Below are positions 1 through 8,257 of a stretch of DNA of 64,000 bases, piece by piece (within the stretch, counting starts at the first letter, position 1; every line of letters starts with the position of its first letter). The notes beneath the pieces are model-generated. The model saw only the letters and a program-made list of their open reading frames with translations, was not told the origin of the DNA and did not search any database. Source of the DNA: Arthrobacter citreus (lineage in GTDB: Bacteria; Actinomycetota; Actinomycetes; Actinomycetales; Micrococcaceae); contig NZ_VTFV01000002.1 of assembly GCF_009192745.1 (NCBI RefSeq), positions 806,001-870,000 of the forward strand, read 5' to 3'. Position numbers and translations under genes: made by a program.

Positions 1-29
1 CCGGCAAGGGCTTCTTCGACTGGAGCTAG
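1..29 (+). CDS. C-terminal tail of probable 3-hydroxyacyl-CoA dehydrogenase (partial)
   Basis: Only the last eight codons before a TAG stop are present; they read GKGFFDWS. This ending closely resembles the conserved C-terminus of 3-hydroxybutyryl/3-hydroxyacyl-CoA dehydrogenases (GKGFYDY-type). That enzyme oxidises 3-hydroxyadipyl-CoA in phenylacetate catabolism (PaaH), and other paa genes begin about 5 kb downstream, so paaH is a reasonable guess. The rest of the gene is outside the window and only eight residues are visible, so the identity is tentative. A strong hairpin terminator follows the stop. Confidence 0.45.
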
Positions 30-42
30 TTTGCGCCTGGCA

Positions 43-91
43 GCAGCCCGCATGCGTCGCCTGTTGAGGGAGCATGCGGGCTGCCGCTTTT
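43..91 (+). terminator. Rho-independent terminator
   Basis: Perfect 13-bp inverted repeat (43-55 with 72-84), 16-nt loop, then a T run (88-91). It closes the gene whose tail is at 1-29. Confidence 0.8.
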
Positions 92-122
92 AAGGTCTGC
101 GATGTCCGCGAAGCCGGCGCCG

Positions 123-680
123 TCAGCGGGCGGCGTCGATCCCTGCACGCCACCCCGGAGCCCGGCCACCGCGCGGCGGATGCAGCTCGGCGGCATCGAT
201 GCCTGAGGTTTGAAGCAGCCAGGAGATCAGGGAGTTCGAATTCCACATGTCTCCGCCGGGCATCTTCGCACCCCACACCAGGCACGGTACCCGGGGCACG
301 CGCTGCAGCAGCGCCCCGGCGTCCCCGGCGGGCAGGCTGAACAGGTCCGGAGGTTCCAGGGCGTAGGCGAGATCGGGAATATCACCGTCCCGCCAGCAGC
401 GGACCTCATACCGGAACAGTTTCAGTACCCCGAGCCGCTGCGCGCCTACGGGGCCGGTTGCCACCACTCCCCGCGGTTCGGAGCCCTGGCCCCACGCCGG
501 CGTCATCTCAATCGTGTACCGGGTCCCGGCGGTCACTTCCAGGGCTGCATGGAACAGCGGCTGGGGGCGGCGGTGCTCGCGGGCGGAGCGCCAAAGCTCC
601 CACCACCGGCTCGTGTGGATCACCACGTGCCCTCCGGCACCGACGGGCAGCCACCATAACTTCACCTCGGCCCTGCCCAT
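123..680 (-). CDS. Conserved hypothetical protein, 185 aa
   Basis: I do not recognise a named family. The protein is soluble, with no signal peptide or membrane segment. It starts with MGRAEVKLWW and contains GAGGHVVIHTSRWWE near the N-terminus and a motif NSNSLISWLL near residue 147, followed by a proline/arginine-rich C-terminal stretch (PPRGGRAPGW). A His in the first half and an NSN motif in the second could fit a permuted cysteine-peptidase-like fold, but no catalytic Cys is obvious, so no function is assigned. The start is supported by a GGAGG ribosome-binding site six bases upstream. It lies 37 nt downstream of the MerR gene on the same strand and could be co-transcribed with it. Confidence 0.65.
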   Translation of the reverse strand: MGRAEVKLWWLPVGAGGHVVIHTSRWWELWRSAREHRRPQPLFHAALEVTAGTRYTIEMTPAWGQGSEPRGVVATGPVGAQRLGVLKLFRYEVRCWRDGDIPDLAYALEPPDLFSLPAGDAGALLQRVPRVPCLVWGAKMPGGDMWNSNSLISWLLQTSGIDAAELHPPRGGRAPGWRAGIDAAR

Positions 681-717
681 CCGGTGCCTCCCTGGTTCCG
701 GCGCGAAGGCCCGAAGG

Positions 718-1521
718 CTAAGACCTGGCCACCGGCTGCTGCAGCTCAGTCACCCAGTCCGCCTGGTCCGCTGACTCCGACCGAAGGTACACCTCGCGGC
801 ACGGACCTGACAGGGTCAAACCCCGCGCAATGATCTCTGCGTGCACTGCCTGCCAGCTCTCGCCGATGCGCTCCATCGAACCGAGGTGGACTCCGCAGAC
901 TGCCTCCGTAACCGCCGGCAGCTCTACCGCCTCGGCGCCGTCGGGCACGGGGCCCGTGTGCGCGAACCCGGCGGTGATCCGCAGGCCGTCCTCGCCCATA
1001 TCGTATTCCGCCACCGGCACACCGCCCGGTGTGCCGGAGGCGGACAGGAGGGTTGCGACGGCATCGAAGAGGGGCCCGACGACGCCGGGGACCTCGGGCT
1101 GTTCGGACACCACGGCGCTGCGGGCAGCGAGCCGGATGGCCGGGAGGGGCTTTTCAATGATTTCGATCTGGGCCATGGCATTTTCCTTTTCAATAAGGTG
1201 GAGCCTGCGCTCAACGTCGATGAGCCGTGCCGCCGCTACCCTCGCCTCTTCGGCGACTTCCGCTCTCCGGAGGCGAAGCAGGCCGGCGATCCGGCCGGAG
1301 TCCACCCCGGAAGCGAGCATCGCGGAAATATCGTCCAGGCCGAAGCCCAGGGAACGCAGCGCCACAATCCGGTGCAGCCTCTCAAGCTGGGACGGATCGT
1401 AGGAGCGGTAACCGCTGAACTCATCCACGTGAGCGGGCACGAGCAGGCCGGCGGTGTCCCAGTGCCGCAGCATGCGGTGGGTTACCTGGCCGATCTGCGC
1501 GAACGCTCCGATGGTTAACAT
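718..1521 (-). CDS. MerR family transcriptional regulator with GyrI-like effector domain
   Basis: 267 aa. Residues 2-70 form a MerR winged helix-turn-helix (LTIGAFAQIGQVTHRMLRHWD, then GYRSYDPSQLERLHRI). Residues about 80-115 look like the dimerisation coiled coil, and residues from about 117 look like a GyrI/BmrR-type effector-binding domain (IEIIEKPLPAIRLAARSAVV). Such proteins bind hydrophobic drugs or small ligands and activate promoters with an overlong spacer. Start ATG at 1521 has AGGAG about 7 nt upstream. The second codon is TTA, rare in this GC-rich genome. It is divergent from the phosphatase gene at 1617 across a 95-bp gap that contains a MerR-like dyad. The target is unknown. Confidence 0.88.
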   Translation of the reverse strand: MLTIGAFAQIGQVTHRMLRHWDTAGLLVPAHVDEFSGYRSYDPSQLERLHRIVALRSLGFGLDDISAMLASGVDSGRIAGLLRLRRAEVAEEARVAAARLIDVERRLHLIEKENAMAQIEIIEKPLPAIRLAARSAVVSEQPEVPGVVGPLFDAVATLLSASGTPGGVPVAEYDMGEDGLRITAGFAHTGPVPDGAEAVELPAVTEAVCGVHLGSMERIGESWQAVHAEIIARGLTLSGPCREVYLRSESADQADWVTELQQPVARS

Positions 1522-1536
1522 GTCTCAGTTCTCCTG

Positions 1537-1558
1537 CCTGCCACAGTGTCAGGGTCAA
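1537..1558 (-). promoter_or_regulatory. Candidate MerR-type operator with -35 box
   Basis: On the minus strand a TTGACC hexamer (1553-1558) is followed by an imperfect dyad CCTGACAC/TGTGGCAGG (1537-1553). A dyad just downstream of TTGACC is typical of MerR-family promoters. No good -10 is visible at 19-nt spacing, so this remains a candidate for autoregulation of the gene at 718-1521. Confidence 0.4.
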
Positions 1559-1604
1559 GTATCGCCTCCGAACGGCTTTCCGGGTGCCCGGCAGCGGTAC
1601 CGCC

Positions 1605-1616
1605 TACGCTGGAGGA
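1605..1616 (+). promoter_or_regulatory. Leaderless-type -10 promoter element
   Basis: TACGCT (1605-1610) lies exactly six bases before ATG 1617, the spacing expected when transcription starts at the start codon. The purines between them are too close to the ATG to serve as a ribosome-binding site. Confidence 0.55.
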
Positions 1617-2354
1617 ATGGGGAACCCGTCGAACCGCACTGTTGACTGGGAGGGCGCTGCCAACGCCCGGGACCTCGGAGGGATCCCGGCTGCCGGCGGC
1701 CAGGTCCGCCCCGGCAGGTTCTACCGGATGGGCCGCTCTGAATGGCTCACTGCCCGCGGCTGGCAGCAAGCGCGCGACGCCGGTGTCCGCACCGTCATCG
1801 ACCTGCGCAACGCAGCGGAGATCGGCCGCAGGGATACGGATCCCGTGGTGCCGCCGTCGGCAGTCCACGGCGTCCGGTTCCTCAACCTGCCCACCCAGGA
1901 AGCCAACGATCCCGACTTCACCGCACTCACGGGCCCGTACATGAGCTCACCGCGCTTCTACCCGGAGAACCTGCGGCGCTGGCCGGAAAAGTTCGCGGCA
2001 ATCGCGCAGGCCGCCGCGGATGCCCCGCCCGGCGGCGTCGTAATCCACTGCTCCGCCGGACGGGACCGTACCGGGCTGGTGACGGCACTGGTGCTGGGCA
2101 TGGCCGGTGTGGAGCCGGCGGACATTGCCGCCGACTACCGTGCTGCCCTGACCGGGATCAACGACTGGCACCGGACCCAGCAGCGGCCCAGGGAGCGGCC
2201 GCTGGATGCCCCTGAGCTCGCGGCCCGGGCCAACGCCGCCGAAGCGGAGCTGCTGAGTTTCCTGGCGGATTTCGACGCCGCAGCGTACCTGCGCCGGGCC
2301 GGTGCCGGCGAGGAAACCCTCGCCCGGCTCCGGTCCAGGCTGCTCGACTCCTAG
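1617..2354 (+). CDS. Tyrosine/lipid phosphatase, PtpB (Y_phosphatase3) family
   Basis: 245 aa. The N-terminal signature NARDLGG and the loop VIHCSAGRDRTGL (Cys nucleophile, HCxxGxxR) are hallmarks of the family that includes mycobacterial PtpB, which hydrolyses phosphotyrosine, phosphoserine/threonine and phosphoinositides. There is no signal peptide, so it is cytoplasmic unless released by another route. An in-frame ATG at 1584 would add eleven residues, but the leaderless -10 six bases before 1617 and the family's usual start near WEGAANARDLGG favour 1617. It is divergent from merR. Its stop overlaps the stop of the convergent gene at 2351 by three bases. Confidence 0.85.
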   Translation: MGNPSNRTVDWEGAANARDLGGIPAAGGQVRPGRFYRMGRSEWLTARGWQQARDAGVRTVIDLRNAAEIGRRDTDPVVPPSAVHGVRFLNLPTQEANDPDFTALTGPYMSSPRFYPENLRRWPEKFAAIAQAAADAPPGGVVIHCSAGRDRTGLVTALVLGMAGVEPADIAADYRAALTGINDWHRTQQRPRERPLDAPELAARANAAEAELLSFLADFDAAAYLRRAGAGEETLARLRSRLLDS

Positions 2355-2737
2355 GCTGACCCGTGGTCCTGCATGGTCACGTCATTCCGCGGAACCCGGC
2401 CGCGGCACGGAACCACCCTCTCAGGAGTGGCTAAGTAGAAAAAAGAGCTCCGGTTCCGGCCCTCGTACGCACCGGGAACCATCAGGGAGGAATAGCGGGA
2501 GCACCACTGCGGTGTTCCGGGGCTCGCGGCCAGGGCCTCGGCCACCAGGGGAACGTCGTGGTGCCACATGATCTGCTGCCGGCCGTCGAGGACCAGGTAG
2601 ATCAGGTCCAGTTCCGGATCGGCGTGGACTTCGACGTCGATCCAGTCGTCGTACCTCATGAGGCGGCCGCCGTGGATCCAGTGGATCTTGTGGCCGGGGT
2701 GGAAAGCGGTGCAGCGCGGGTCACTGGAGGGAATCAC
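2351..2737 (-). CDS. Hypothetical protein, 128 aa
   Basis: No family recognised. Soluble, rich in His, Trp and Asp in the first 60 residues (HKIHWIHGGRLMRYDDWIDV), with a repeated pattern of charged and aromatic residues and no membrane segment. The GTG start at 2735-2737 is preceded by AAGGA at ribosome-binding distance. The stop codon overlaps the stop of the convergent phosphatase gene by three bases within CTAG. The upstream 299 bp (2738-3036) hold no convincing gene, only a short 8-bp hairpin at 2850-2868 and the putative promoter of the dehydrogenase. Confidence 0.55.
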   Translation of the reverse strand: MIPSSDPRCTAFHPGHKIHWIHGGRLMRYDDWIDVEVHADPELDLIYLVLDGRQQIMWHHDVPLVAEALAASPGTPQWCSRYSSLMVPGAYEGRNRSSFFYLATPERVVPCRGRVPRNDVTMQDHGSA

Positions 2738-2982
2738 AGCGTGTCCTTCGAGATGAGTGTCCTTGCCCGCTCCGGTTGGACGCGGGCCGCTTCGTCATCC
2801 GAACCACCCGCCGAACATTGGGGTTGGTGCATGGCCAGTCGGAGCTTTTCCGCACCCTGCGGGTGCGGAGGCCATGTCTCGTGAAGCACTGATTACGTTA
2901 GCAGGCCGGGGGGACACTGGTACATCCCCCGGGATGCGGCGTGCACGGGCTGAGCGCCAAGGTAGGTATATGTGTATGCATG

Positions 2983-2988
2983 TATGGT
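2983..2988 (+). promoter_or_regulatory. Possible -10 box of the alcohol dehydrogenase gene
   Basis: TATGGT lies in an unusually AT-rich patch (2961-2990, rich in TATG steps) about 50 nt before ATG 3037. No matching -35 is evident. The patch could also be a regulator site. Confidence 0.3.
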
Positions 2989-3036
2989 GAAGGAAGTGGG
3001 TAACCTCCACTGAACCGATTCAAAGAAGAAGGCATC

Positions 3037-4083
3037 ATGCGTGCAGTTGTATTTGAGAAGTGGCAGACTTTCCCGTCCCTGACGGAGGTCGAGAAGCCGA
3101 AGCCGGGCCCGGGCGAGGTCCTGCTGAAAGTGGCGGGCGCCGGCGCCTGCCATTCCGACGTCGCGCTTTACAAGGACTTCGCTGAAGGCGCCCCGGGGTC
3201 GATCCCGCCGGCCTTCGTCCTTGGCCACGAGAACTCCGGCTGGGTTGAAGAACTCGGCGAAGGGGTGACCGGCGTGGAAATCGGCGGTGCCTACCTGGTC
3301 TACGGCCCGGTGGGCTGCGGTCACTGCAAGGCCTGTTCCCGCGGCCAGGACACGTACTGCGAGAACGCTGCCGAGATGCCCTACCTGGGCATGGGCCTGG
3401 GCCGCGACGGCGGCATGGCGGAGTACCTGGTGGCCCCGGTGCGCAACCTCGTGCCGCTGGGCGACGCCGACCCCGTTGCCGCAGCTCCGCTCTCGGACGC
3501 GGCCCTGACCCCGTACCACGCGATTAAGAACTCCCTGCCGAACCTGGCTGGCGGCGGCAAATACGCCCTGGTCATTGGCCTGGGTGGACTCGGCCAGATG
3601 GCAGTGCAGATCCTTAAGGCCCTCACCGGTGCCACCGTGATCGCAACTGACATGAAGGAAGACGCCATGAAGAGGGCCGAGGACGCCGGCGCCATTGTGG
3701 TGCCCGGCGGTGAAGGCCAAGTGGAACGGATCCGCGAGATCACCGGCGGACGCGGCGTGGACGCGGCATTCGACTTCGTTGGAGTGGGGCCGACCATCAA
3801 GACCGCGGCTGCTTCGATGGCCCCGCAGTCCCGGTTCACGGTGGTCGGTATTGCCGGCGGCGCGTATGAGTGGAGCTTCTTCACTACGCCGTACGAGTCG
3901 ACGATGACCAACACGTACTGGGGCACCATCGAAGACCTGCACGAAGTGGTTGCCATGTACCGCGCCGGGCAGATCAAGCCCGAGGTTGAGCTCTACGCCA
4001 TGGACAACGCGCTGGAAGCGTACCGGAAGCTGGAAGCCGGCGAGCTCAGCGGCCGCGCCGTCGTCGTCCCGCACATGAAGTAA
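3037..4083 (+). CDS. Zinc-dependent medium-chain alcohol dehydrogenase (ADH-A-like)
   Basis: 348 aa, usual length for the family. Catalytic zinc ligands Cys38 (GACHSD) and His64 (GHE), and the four structural-zinc cysteines at 94, 97, 100 and 108 are all present. A Rossmann motif IGLGGLGQMAV binds NAD(P). The closest protein I can recall is ADH-A of Rhodococcus ruber, which interconverts secondary alcohols and ketones; the two share the order of motifs and much of the central sequence (YGPVGCG, PYHAI, YWGT). Substrate remains an inference. Start ATG has AAGAAGG four to five bases upstream. The gene stands alone and is followed by a very strong bidirectional hairpin. Confidence 0.88.
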   Translation: MRAVVFEKWQTFPSLTEVEKPKPGPGEVLLKVAGAGACHSDVALYKDFAEGAPGSIPPAFVLGHENSGWVEELGEGVTGVEIGGAYLVYGPVGCGHCKACSRGQDTYCENAAEMPYLGMGLGRDGGMAEYLVAPVRNLVPLGDADPVAAAPLSDAALTPYHAIKNSLPNLAGGGKYALVIGLGGLGQMAVQILKALTGATVIATDMKEDAMKRAEDAGAIVVPGGEGQVERIREITGGRGVDAAFDFVGVGPTIKTAAASMAPQSRFTVVGIAGGAYEWSFFTTPYESTMTNTYWGTIEDLHEVVAMYRAGQIKPEVELYAMDNALEAYRKLEAGELSGRAVVVPHMK

Positions 4084-4100
4084 CCCTTCCGGCCCCCAAA

Positions 4101-4143
4101 GCACGACGGCGGTGCCCGCGTTTGGCGGGCACCGCCGTCGTGC
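4101..4143. terminator. Bidirectional hairpin terminator
   Basis: Perfect 19-bp inverted repeat (4101-4119 with 4125-4143) with a 5-nt loop, between the convergent dehydrogenase and SGNH hydrolase genes. No long T run on the plus side. The minus-strand transcript would continue into TTTGGGGG. Confidence 0.75.
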
Positions 4144-4161
4144 CGTTGGACCGGGTTTAGC

Positions 4162-5151
4162 TCAGCGGCGGCCGCGGCAGGGCTGGCCGCCGCCCGGATG
4201 CAGGTCGACGTCGGCGGTAATGGCCGCGAGGTAACCGTCGCGGTAGCCGGTGGCGTTCGGATGCAGGTCGAACGGGCCCCGCTCGAAGATGATCCATGGG
4301 TCGGACGAACCAACGCCGTGCCCGGCGAACTCGTCCACCACATCCACGTAGGTGGACCGCCGGTCCAGCAGCTGGGCAGCCAAAACCGTATTGAGCGCAT
4401 CTGTGCCTGCGTTGAACAGGGCGGCTGCTTCGGGACTCAGCAGGCCGGGGACACCGGCGTCGTCGAAGAGATGCGGATAACCCACCAGCACCAGCTCGGC
4501 CTTCGGCGCCAAAGCCCGCAGCTGCTCCAGCGACTGGCGGACCTGGGGGGCCAGGGTCGTCTCGGCGTACGCCTGAGCCGCGGCAAGAGCGGGAGCGCAG
4601 GTGGCCGGCAGGGCAGCACCGGCGCAGGCAGCGACTATTTCCGTGAACCGGACGTCGTTCCCGCCGATGGTCAGGGTGACCAGGTCGGTGTCCCGGTTGA
4701 TGCTGCCCGCAGCCTGCAGCGAGGCGATTTGCTCCGGCAGGTCCACCGGTCCGGCCGGAGGAGATGGGGGAGTGCTGGCTGCCGTGGCCCCGGCGCAGGT
4801 CACATCCGCGTCGAGCTCCACTTTGCGCTGTGCGTCCAGCAGGGCCGGGTAGCCCTCGGCTGTCCGCCCGCAGGCATCGAGTACTGCGCCGCCGCCATAG
4901 CCCGCTGCATAGGAGTCCCCAAGTGCCACGTAGTCAACGTTCCTGCCGCCTCCGCCGTCCCAGCCGTTGTGCGGTCCATGGGGTCCGTGCGGGCCATGGT
5001 GGCCGCGGCCGCGCTCATTGCCCGCGGCGGACCAGCCGGACGGAGCCTCCGCAGCGGCACCGGGTGCGGGCAGCACCAGGGACCCTGCCGTGAGCAGGCA
5101 ACCTGCGGACAGCAGCGCCGCTGCCCGCCCCCACTTGCGCAACCAGAACAT
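4162..5151 (-). CDS. Secreted SGNH/GDSL-family hydrolase (lipase/esterase)
   Basis: 329 aa from ATG 5151, which has AAGGCAAGGA just upstream; the open frame runs 58 codons further but without a good start. Residues 1-35 form a signal peptide (basic WLRKWGR, hydrophobic core, cleavage near GAAAEA). A low-complexity linker follows with three HGP units and a glycine run (residues about 50-70). The hydrolase domain shows block I GDSY with nucleophile Ser80, block III GGND, and the C-terminal DLHPN motif carrying the catalytic His. Extracellular esterase or lipase activity is inferred. It stands alone, convergent with the dehydrogenase. Confidence 0.85.
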   Translation of the reverse strand: MFWLRKWGRAAALLSAGCLLTAGSLVLPAPGAAAEAPSGWSAAGNERGRGHHGPHGPHGPHNGWDGGGGRNVDYVALGDSYAAGYGGGAVLDACGRTAEGYPALLDAQRKVELDADVTCAGATAASTPPSPPAGPVDLPEQIASLQAAGSINRDTDLVTLTIGGNDVRFTEIVAACAGAALPATCAPALAAAQAYAETTLAPQVRQSLEQLRALAPKAELVLVGYPHLFDDAGVPGLLSPEAAALFNAGTDALNTVLAAQLLDRRSTYVDVVDEFAGHGVGSSDPWIIFERGPFDLHPNATGYRDGYLAAITADVDLHPGGGQPCRGRR

Positions 5152-5311
5152 GTCCTTGCCTTCCGCCGTCGTCATCCGCAGTGCAGTGCTAACGGAACAC
5201 GGTAACGGCCGTCCTGTGCCGGTGGAACAGGAGAGGCGTGCCCGGGTGCGAGAAGGCGAAATGTAAGGAAAGCCCGGGTCCTTGGGTGGTGTGCCGCAGC
5301 GCACTCTCATG

Positions 5312-5344
5312 TAGGCTGGATTCATTACCGACCGTCCGGTCAGT
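5312..5344 (+). promoter_or_regulatory. paaZ promoter -10 and PaaR-type operator
   Basis: A TAGGCT -10-like hexamer (5312-5317) is followed at once by a 22-bp partial palindrome (5323-5344) with half-sites ACCG and CGGT around a central CG. It fits the actinobacterial PaaR consensus as I recall it from Corynebacterium (ACT-N-ACCG-NN-CG-NN-CGGT-N-AGT) except at the left edge. Placed at about +1 to +22, it would block transcription when TetR-type PaaR is bound and release it with phenylacetyl-CoA. Confidence 0.65.
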
Positions 5345-5421
5345 TATCGGGGTGTGCCGCAATTGCGGCGAGCGGCCCGGACCGGAAAACGAACGTCCAG
5401 TATCGAAAGGGTCCGTCAAAG

Positions 5422-7506
5422 ATGACCTCAACCGCCATAGACGTGCAAGTCGTCCCCAGCTTCGTCCAGGACGAATGGTGGACCCCGGAGAGCACCTCCG
5501 CAAAATCCGCTGAAGTCCGCGACGCTTCGACCGGCGAACTGCTCGCCCTGGTCAGCACCGACGGACTGGACACAGCTGCCGCGCTCGAGCACGGCCGCAC
5601 AGTGGGCCACCGCGGACTGGCCGGACTCACCTTCCACCAGCGCGCACTGAAGCTCAAGGAACTGGCCCAGTACCTCAACGGCCGCCGTCCGGAACTCTAT
5701 GAAATCTCCGCCCGCACCGGCGCAACGAAGATCGATTCCCTCGTGGACATCGACGGCGGCATCGGCGTGCTCTTCACCTTCGGCTCCAAGGGCCGGCGCG
5801 AACTGCCGAACTCCACCGTCGTGATTGACGGAACCCCGGAGGTCCTGTCCAAGGACGGCTCCTTCATCGGCGAGCACATCTACACGTCCATCCCCGGCGT
5901 CGCCGTGCAGATCAACGCCTTCAACTTCCCGGTCTGGGGCATGCTGGAGAAGTTCGCCCCGGCGTTCCTTGCCGGCGTTCCCACGATCGTGAAGCCCGCA
6001 ACCCCCACCGGCTACCTCACCGAAGCCGCCGTGCGGATGATGATCGAATCGGGCATCCTGCCCGCCGGCTCGCTGCAGCTGATCTCCGGCTCCGCACGGG
6101 ACCTGCTGGACCACCTTGATTACCGGGACATGGTCTCCTTCACGGGCTCGGCCTCCACCGCGAACAAGCTGAAGAACCACCCCAACGTTATTGAGGGCGG
6201 CGTGCGCTTCACCAGCGAAACCGACTCGCTGAACGCCTCCATCCTGGGCCCGGACGCTGTTCCCGGAACCCCGGAATTCGATGCGTACGTGAAGTCCCTG
6301 GTCACCGAAATGACCGTCAAGGCCGGCCAGAAGTGCACCTCCATCCGCCGCGCCATTGTGCCTAAGGCCCTGGTGAACGACGTCGTTGCTGCCGCTGCCA
6401 AGCGCATCGAAGAGCGCGTTGTGCTCGGCGACCCGCGCGCCGAAGGCGTCACCATGGGTGCCCTGGCCTCGGTTGAGCAGCGCGACGGCGTCCGCTCTTC
6501 CGTCCAGACGCTCCTGGACGCCGGCGCCAAGATTGCGTTCGGCAGCCTGGATGCACCGGAAACCGTGCAGGCCGACGGCAGCCGCGGCGTCGTCGAAGAC
6601 GGTGCCTTCATGGCGCCGGTGCTGCTCACCTGGGACGATCCGAACGCAGAAGCACTGCACTCGGTTGAAGCGTTCGGTCCGGTTTCCTCGGTGGTCGGTT
6701 ACGAAGACACGGCCGACGCCGTGCGGCTGGCCGCCCTGGGCGGCGGCTCGCTGGTAGCCACCGTCTGCAGCAACGACCCGGAAACTGTCCGCGAAATTGT
6801 CACCGGGATCGCCGGCCACCACGGCCGCGTCCACGTGCTGAACCGGGAAACTGCCCGCAGCTCCACCGGCCACGGCTCGCCCGTACCGCACCTCGTGCAC
6901 GGTGGACCCGGCCGCGCCGGCGGCGGCGAGGAGCTCGGCGGCATCCGCGCCGTCAAGCACCACATGCAGCGCACCGCCATCCAGGGTTCGCCGAACATGC
7001 TGACCGCGATCACCGGTGTCTGGCACACCGGTGCCGACCAGAACTTCGACGAGACCCACCCGTTCCGCAAGGACCTGGCCACGCTGAAGATCGGAGACGC
7101 GATGGCCTCTGAGCTGCGCGAAGTGACGCTCGAGGACATCACCGCGTTCGCCAACAGCACCGGCGACACCTTCTACGCGCACACCAACCAGGAAGCTGCC
7201 GAGGCGAACCCGTTCTTCCCGGGCATTGTGGCTCACGGCTACCTGCTGCTCTCCTGGGGCGCCGGGCTGTTCGTGGAACCCGCTCCGGGGCCCGTGCTGG
7301 CCAACTACGGCCTGGAGAACCTGCGCTTCATCACTCCGGTGGCCGCGGGCGATTCGATCCGCGTCACGCTCACGGCAAAGAAGATCACCCCGCGTGAGAC
7401 CGACGAGTACGGCGAGGTTGCCTGGGATGCCGTCCTGCACAACCAGAACGACGAGATCGTGGCCACGTACGACGTGCTGACCCTCGTGGAGAAGAAGCGC
7501 GCCTAG
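5422..7506 (+). CDS. paaZ: PaaZ: oxepin-CoA hydrolase / 3-oxo-5,6-dehydrosuberyl-CoA semialdehyde dehydrogenase
   Basis: 694 aa, full length. The N-terminal aldehyde dehydrogenase domain (about 1-520) carries the catalytic Cys305 (GQKCTS) and Glu266 (TSETDS). The C-terminal MaoC-type hydratase domain (about 540-694) contains GDTFYAHT and VAHGYLLLSWG. PaaZ opens the oxepin-CoA ring produced from phenylacetyl-CoA and oxidises the resulting semialdehyde with NADP, feeding beta-oxidation. Both activities appear intact. It is transcribed alone from a promoter with a PaaR-like operator and ends 20 nt before the first 56-bp palindrome. Confidence 0.96.
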   Translation: MTSTAIDVQVVPSFVQDEWWTPESTSAKSAEVRDASTGELLALVSTDGLDTAAALEHGRTVGHRGLAGLTFHQRALKLKELAQYLNGRRPELYEISARTGATKIDSLVDIDGGIGVLFTFGSKGRRELPNSTVVIDGTPEVLSKDGSFIGEHIYTSIPGVAVQINAFNFPVWGMLEKFAPAFLAGVPTIVKPATPTGYLTEAAVRMMIESGILPAGSLQLISGSARDLLDHLDYRDMVSFTGSASTANKLKNHPNVIEGGVRFTSETDSLNASILGPDAVPGTPEFDAYVKSLVTEMTVKAGQKCTSIRRAIVPKALVNDVVAAAAKRIEERVVLGDPRAEGVTMGALASVEQRDGVRSSVQTLLDAGAKIAFGSLDAPETVQADGSRGVVEDGAFMAPVLLTWDDPNAEALHSVEAFGPVSSVVGYEDTADAVRLAALGGGSLVATVCSNDPETVREIVTGIAGHHGRVHVLNRETARSSTGHGSPVPHLVHGGPGRAGGGEELGGIRAVKHHMQRTAIQGSPNMLTAITGVWHTGADQNFDETHPFRKDLATLKIGDAMASELREVTLEDITAFANSTGDTFYAHTNQEAAEANPFFPGIVAHGYLLLSWGAGLFVEPAPGPVLANYGLENLRFITPVAAGDSIRVTLTAKKITPRETDEYGEVAWDAVLHNQNDEIVATYDVLTLVEKKRA

Positions 7507-7526
7507 CCTCCACCTCACCTCTCCAT

Positions 7527-7582
7527 CGAGATCGCAGAAACTGCCCGTTAGAAGCTTCTAACGGGCAGTTTCTGTCATCTCG
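7527..7582. repeat. 56-bp palindromic intergenic element, copy 1
   Basis: Two 28-nt arms (7527-7554, 7555-7582) matching at 26 of 28 positions with no loop. The outer part is CGAGAT..CAGAAACTGC and the centre is TTAGAAGCTTCTAA. It lies between the converging stops of paaZ and paaR and could act as a bidirectional terminator. Two further copies occur at 18992 and 22791. Confidence 0.92.
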
Positions 7583-7608
7583 TTTGGGAGGTATGAAAGG
7601 GAACGGGA

Positions 7609-8253
7609 TCAGGGCTTGCCGTGCAGGCCGTCGAACATCATTGAAATAATGTCGTCGGCGAGCTTGTCCGCACCGATCGGGCCGCCTGGCTTGTACCACT
7701 CAACAATCGAGTTGATCGTGCCGAAGAGCAGCCGGGTGGTGGTGCGCGGATCGATGTCGCTGCGCAGGGACCCTTCGGAGCGGGCGGCGTCTACGAGCTC
7801 CGCCACGCGGCGGTCGAACTGGCGGCGCCGTTCAAGTGCGTCGCGCTCAATATCGGTGTTGCCCCGCAGCCGCAGCAGGAGGGTGACGAACGGAAGCCGT
7901 TCGGTCAGGACCTTGATGGTGCCCCGGAGTACGAACTCGAGCCGGGCGTCGGCCGGGCCGGTGGAAGCCCGCGGGTCATCGAGAACCCCTTCAAGCCCGC
8001 CCAGCGCGTTTTCCAGGGCCAGGCGCAGCAGGTCGCCCTTGGACGGAACGTGGTGATAGATCGCGGACTTGGTGATGCCCAGGTTCTCCGCGAGGATGCC
8101 CATCGACGTCGCTTCGTAGCCGTGGCGGTTAAAGACGTCGACGGCGATGTTCAGCACGGTCTGCTGGTCGTAACCCGGGCGTCCACGGCGTGAACCGTTG
8201 CCGGCTGCGGAGGACGGGGAAGTCGCGGAACTCGAGGGACTAGGCATCTGCAT
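7609..8253 (-). CDS. paaR: PaaR: TetR-family repressor of phenylacetate catabolism
   Basis: 214 aa from ATG 8253. The frame is open to 8286, but that start sits inside a 13-bp inverted repeat, so MQMPSPSS is preferred (ATG 8247 is also possible). A serine-rich N-terminus precedes a TetR helix-turn-helix (IAVDVFNRHGYEATSMGILAENLGITKSAIYHHVPSKGDLL). The C-terminal ligand domain matches the TetR_C (YfiR/PaaR) type. Location between paaZ and paaK, and operator-like sites before each paa unit, support PaaR, a repressor that responds to phenylacetyl-CoA (known for the family). It is convergent with paaZ and lies downstream of paaK on the same strand. Confidence 0.85.
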   Translation of the reverse strand: MQMPSPSSSATSPSSAAGNGSRRGRPGYDQQTVLNIAVDVFNRHGYEATSMGILAENLGITKSAIYHHVPSKGDLLRLALENALGGLEGVLDDPRASTGPADARLEFVLRGTIKVLTERLPFVTLLLRLRGNTDIERDALERRRQFDRRVAELVDAARSEGSLRSDIDPRTTTRLLFGTINSIVEWYKPGGPIGADKLADDIISMMFDGLHGKP

Positions 8254-8257
8254 ATTT

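Noticed and set aside
1584-1616. Earlier ATG for the PtpB-like phosphatase
   Set aside because: Adds residues with no counterpart in the family and would place the -10 element inside the coding region.
2850-2868. Terminator or riboswitch before the alcohol dehydrogenase
   Set aside because: Only an 8-bp stem with a 3-base loop and no T run in either direction; no conserved riboswitch features.
5428-7518. 696-codon open frame antisense to paaZ
   Set aside because: Antisense to a clear, full-length PaaZ, in the frame that stays open by GC bias; composition (many His, Arg, Gly, Val) is typical of a shadow frame, with no domain or ribosome-binding site.
7527-7582. Inverted repeat ends of an insertion sequence or phage attachment site
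   Set aside because: No transposase or integrase nearby, no flanking target duplication seen, and the element is a solid palindrome with no interior.
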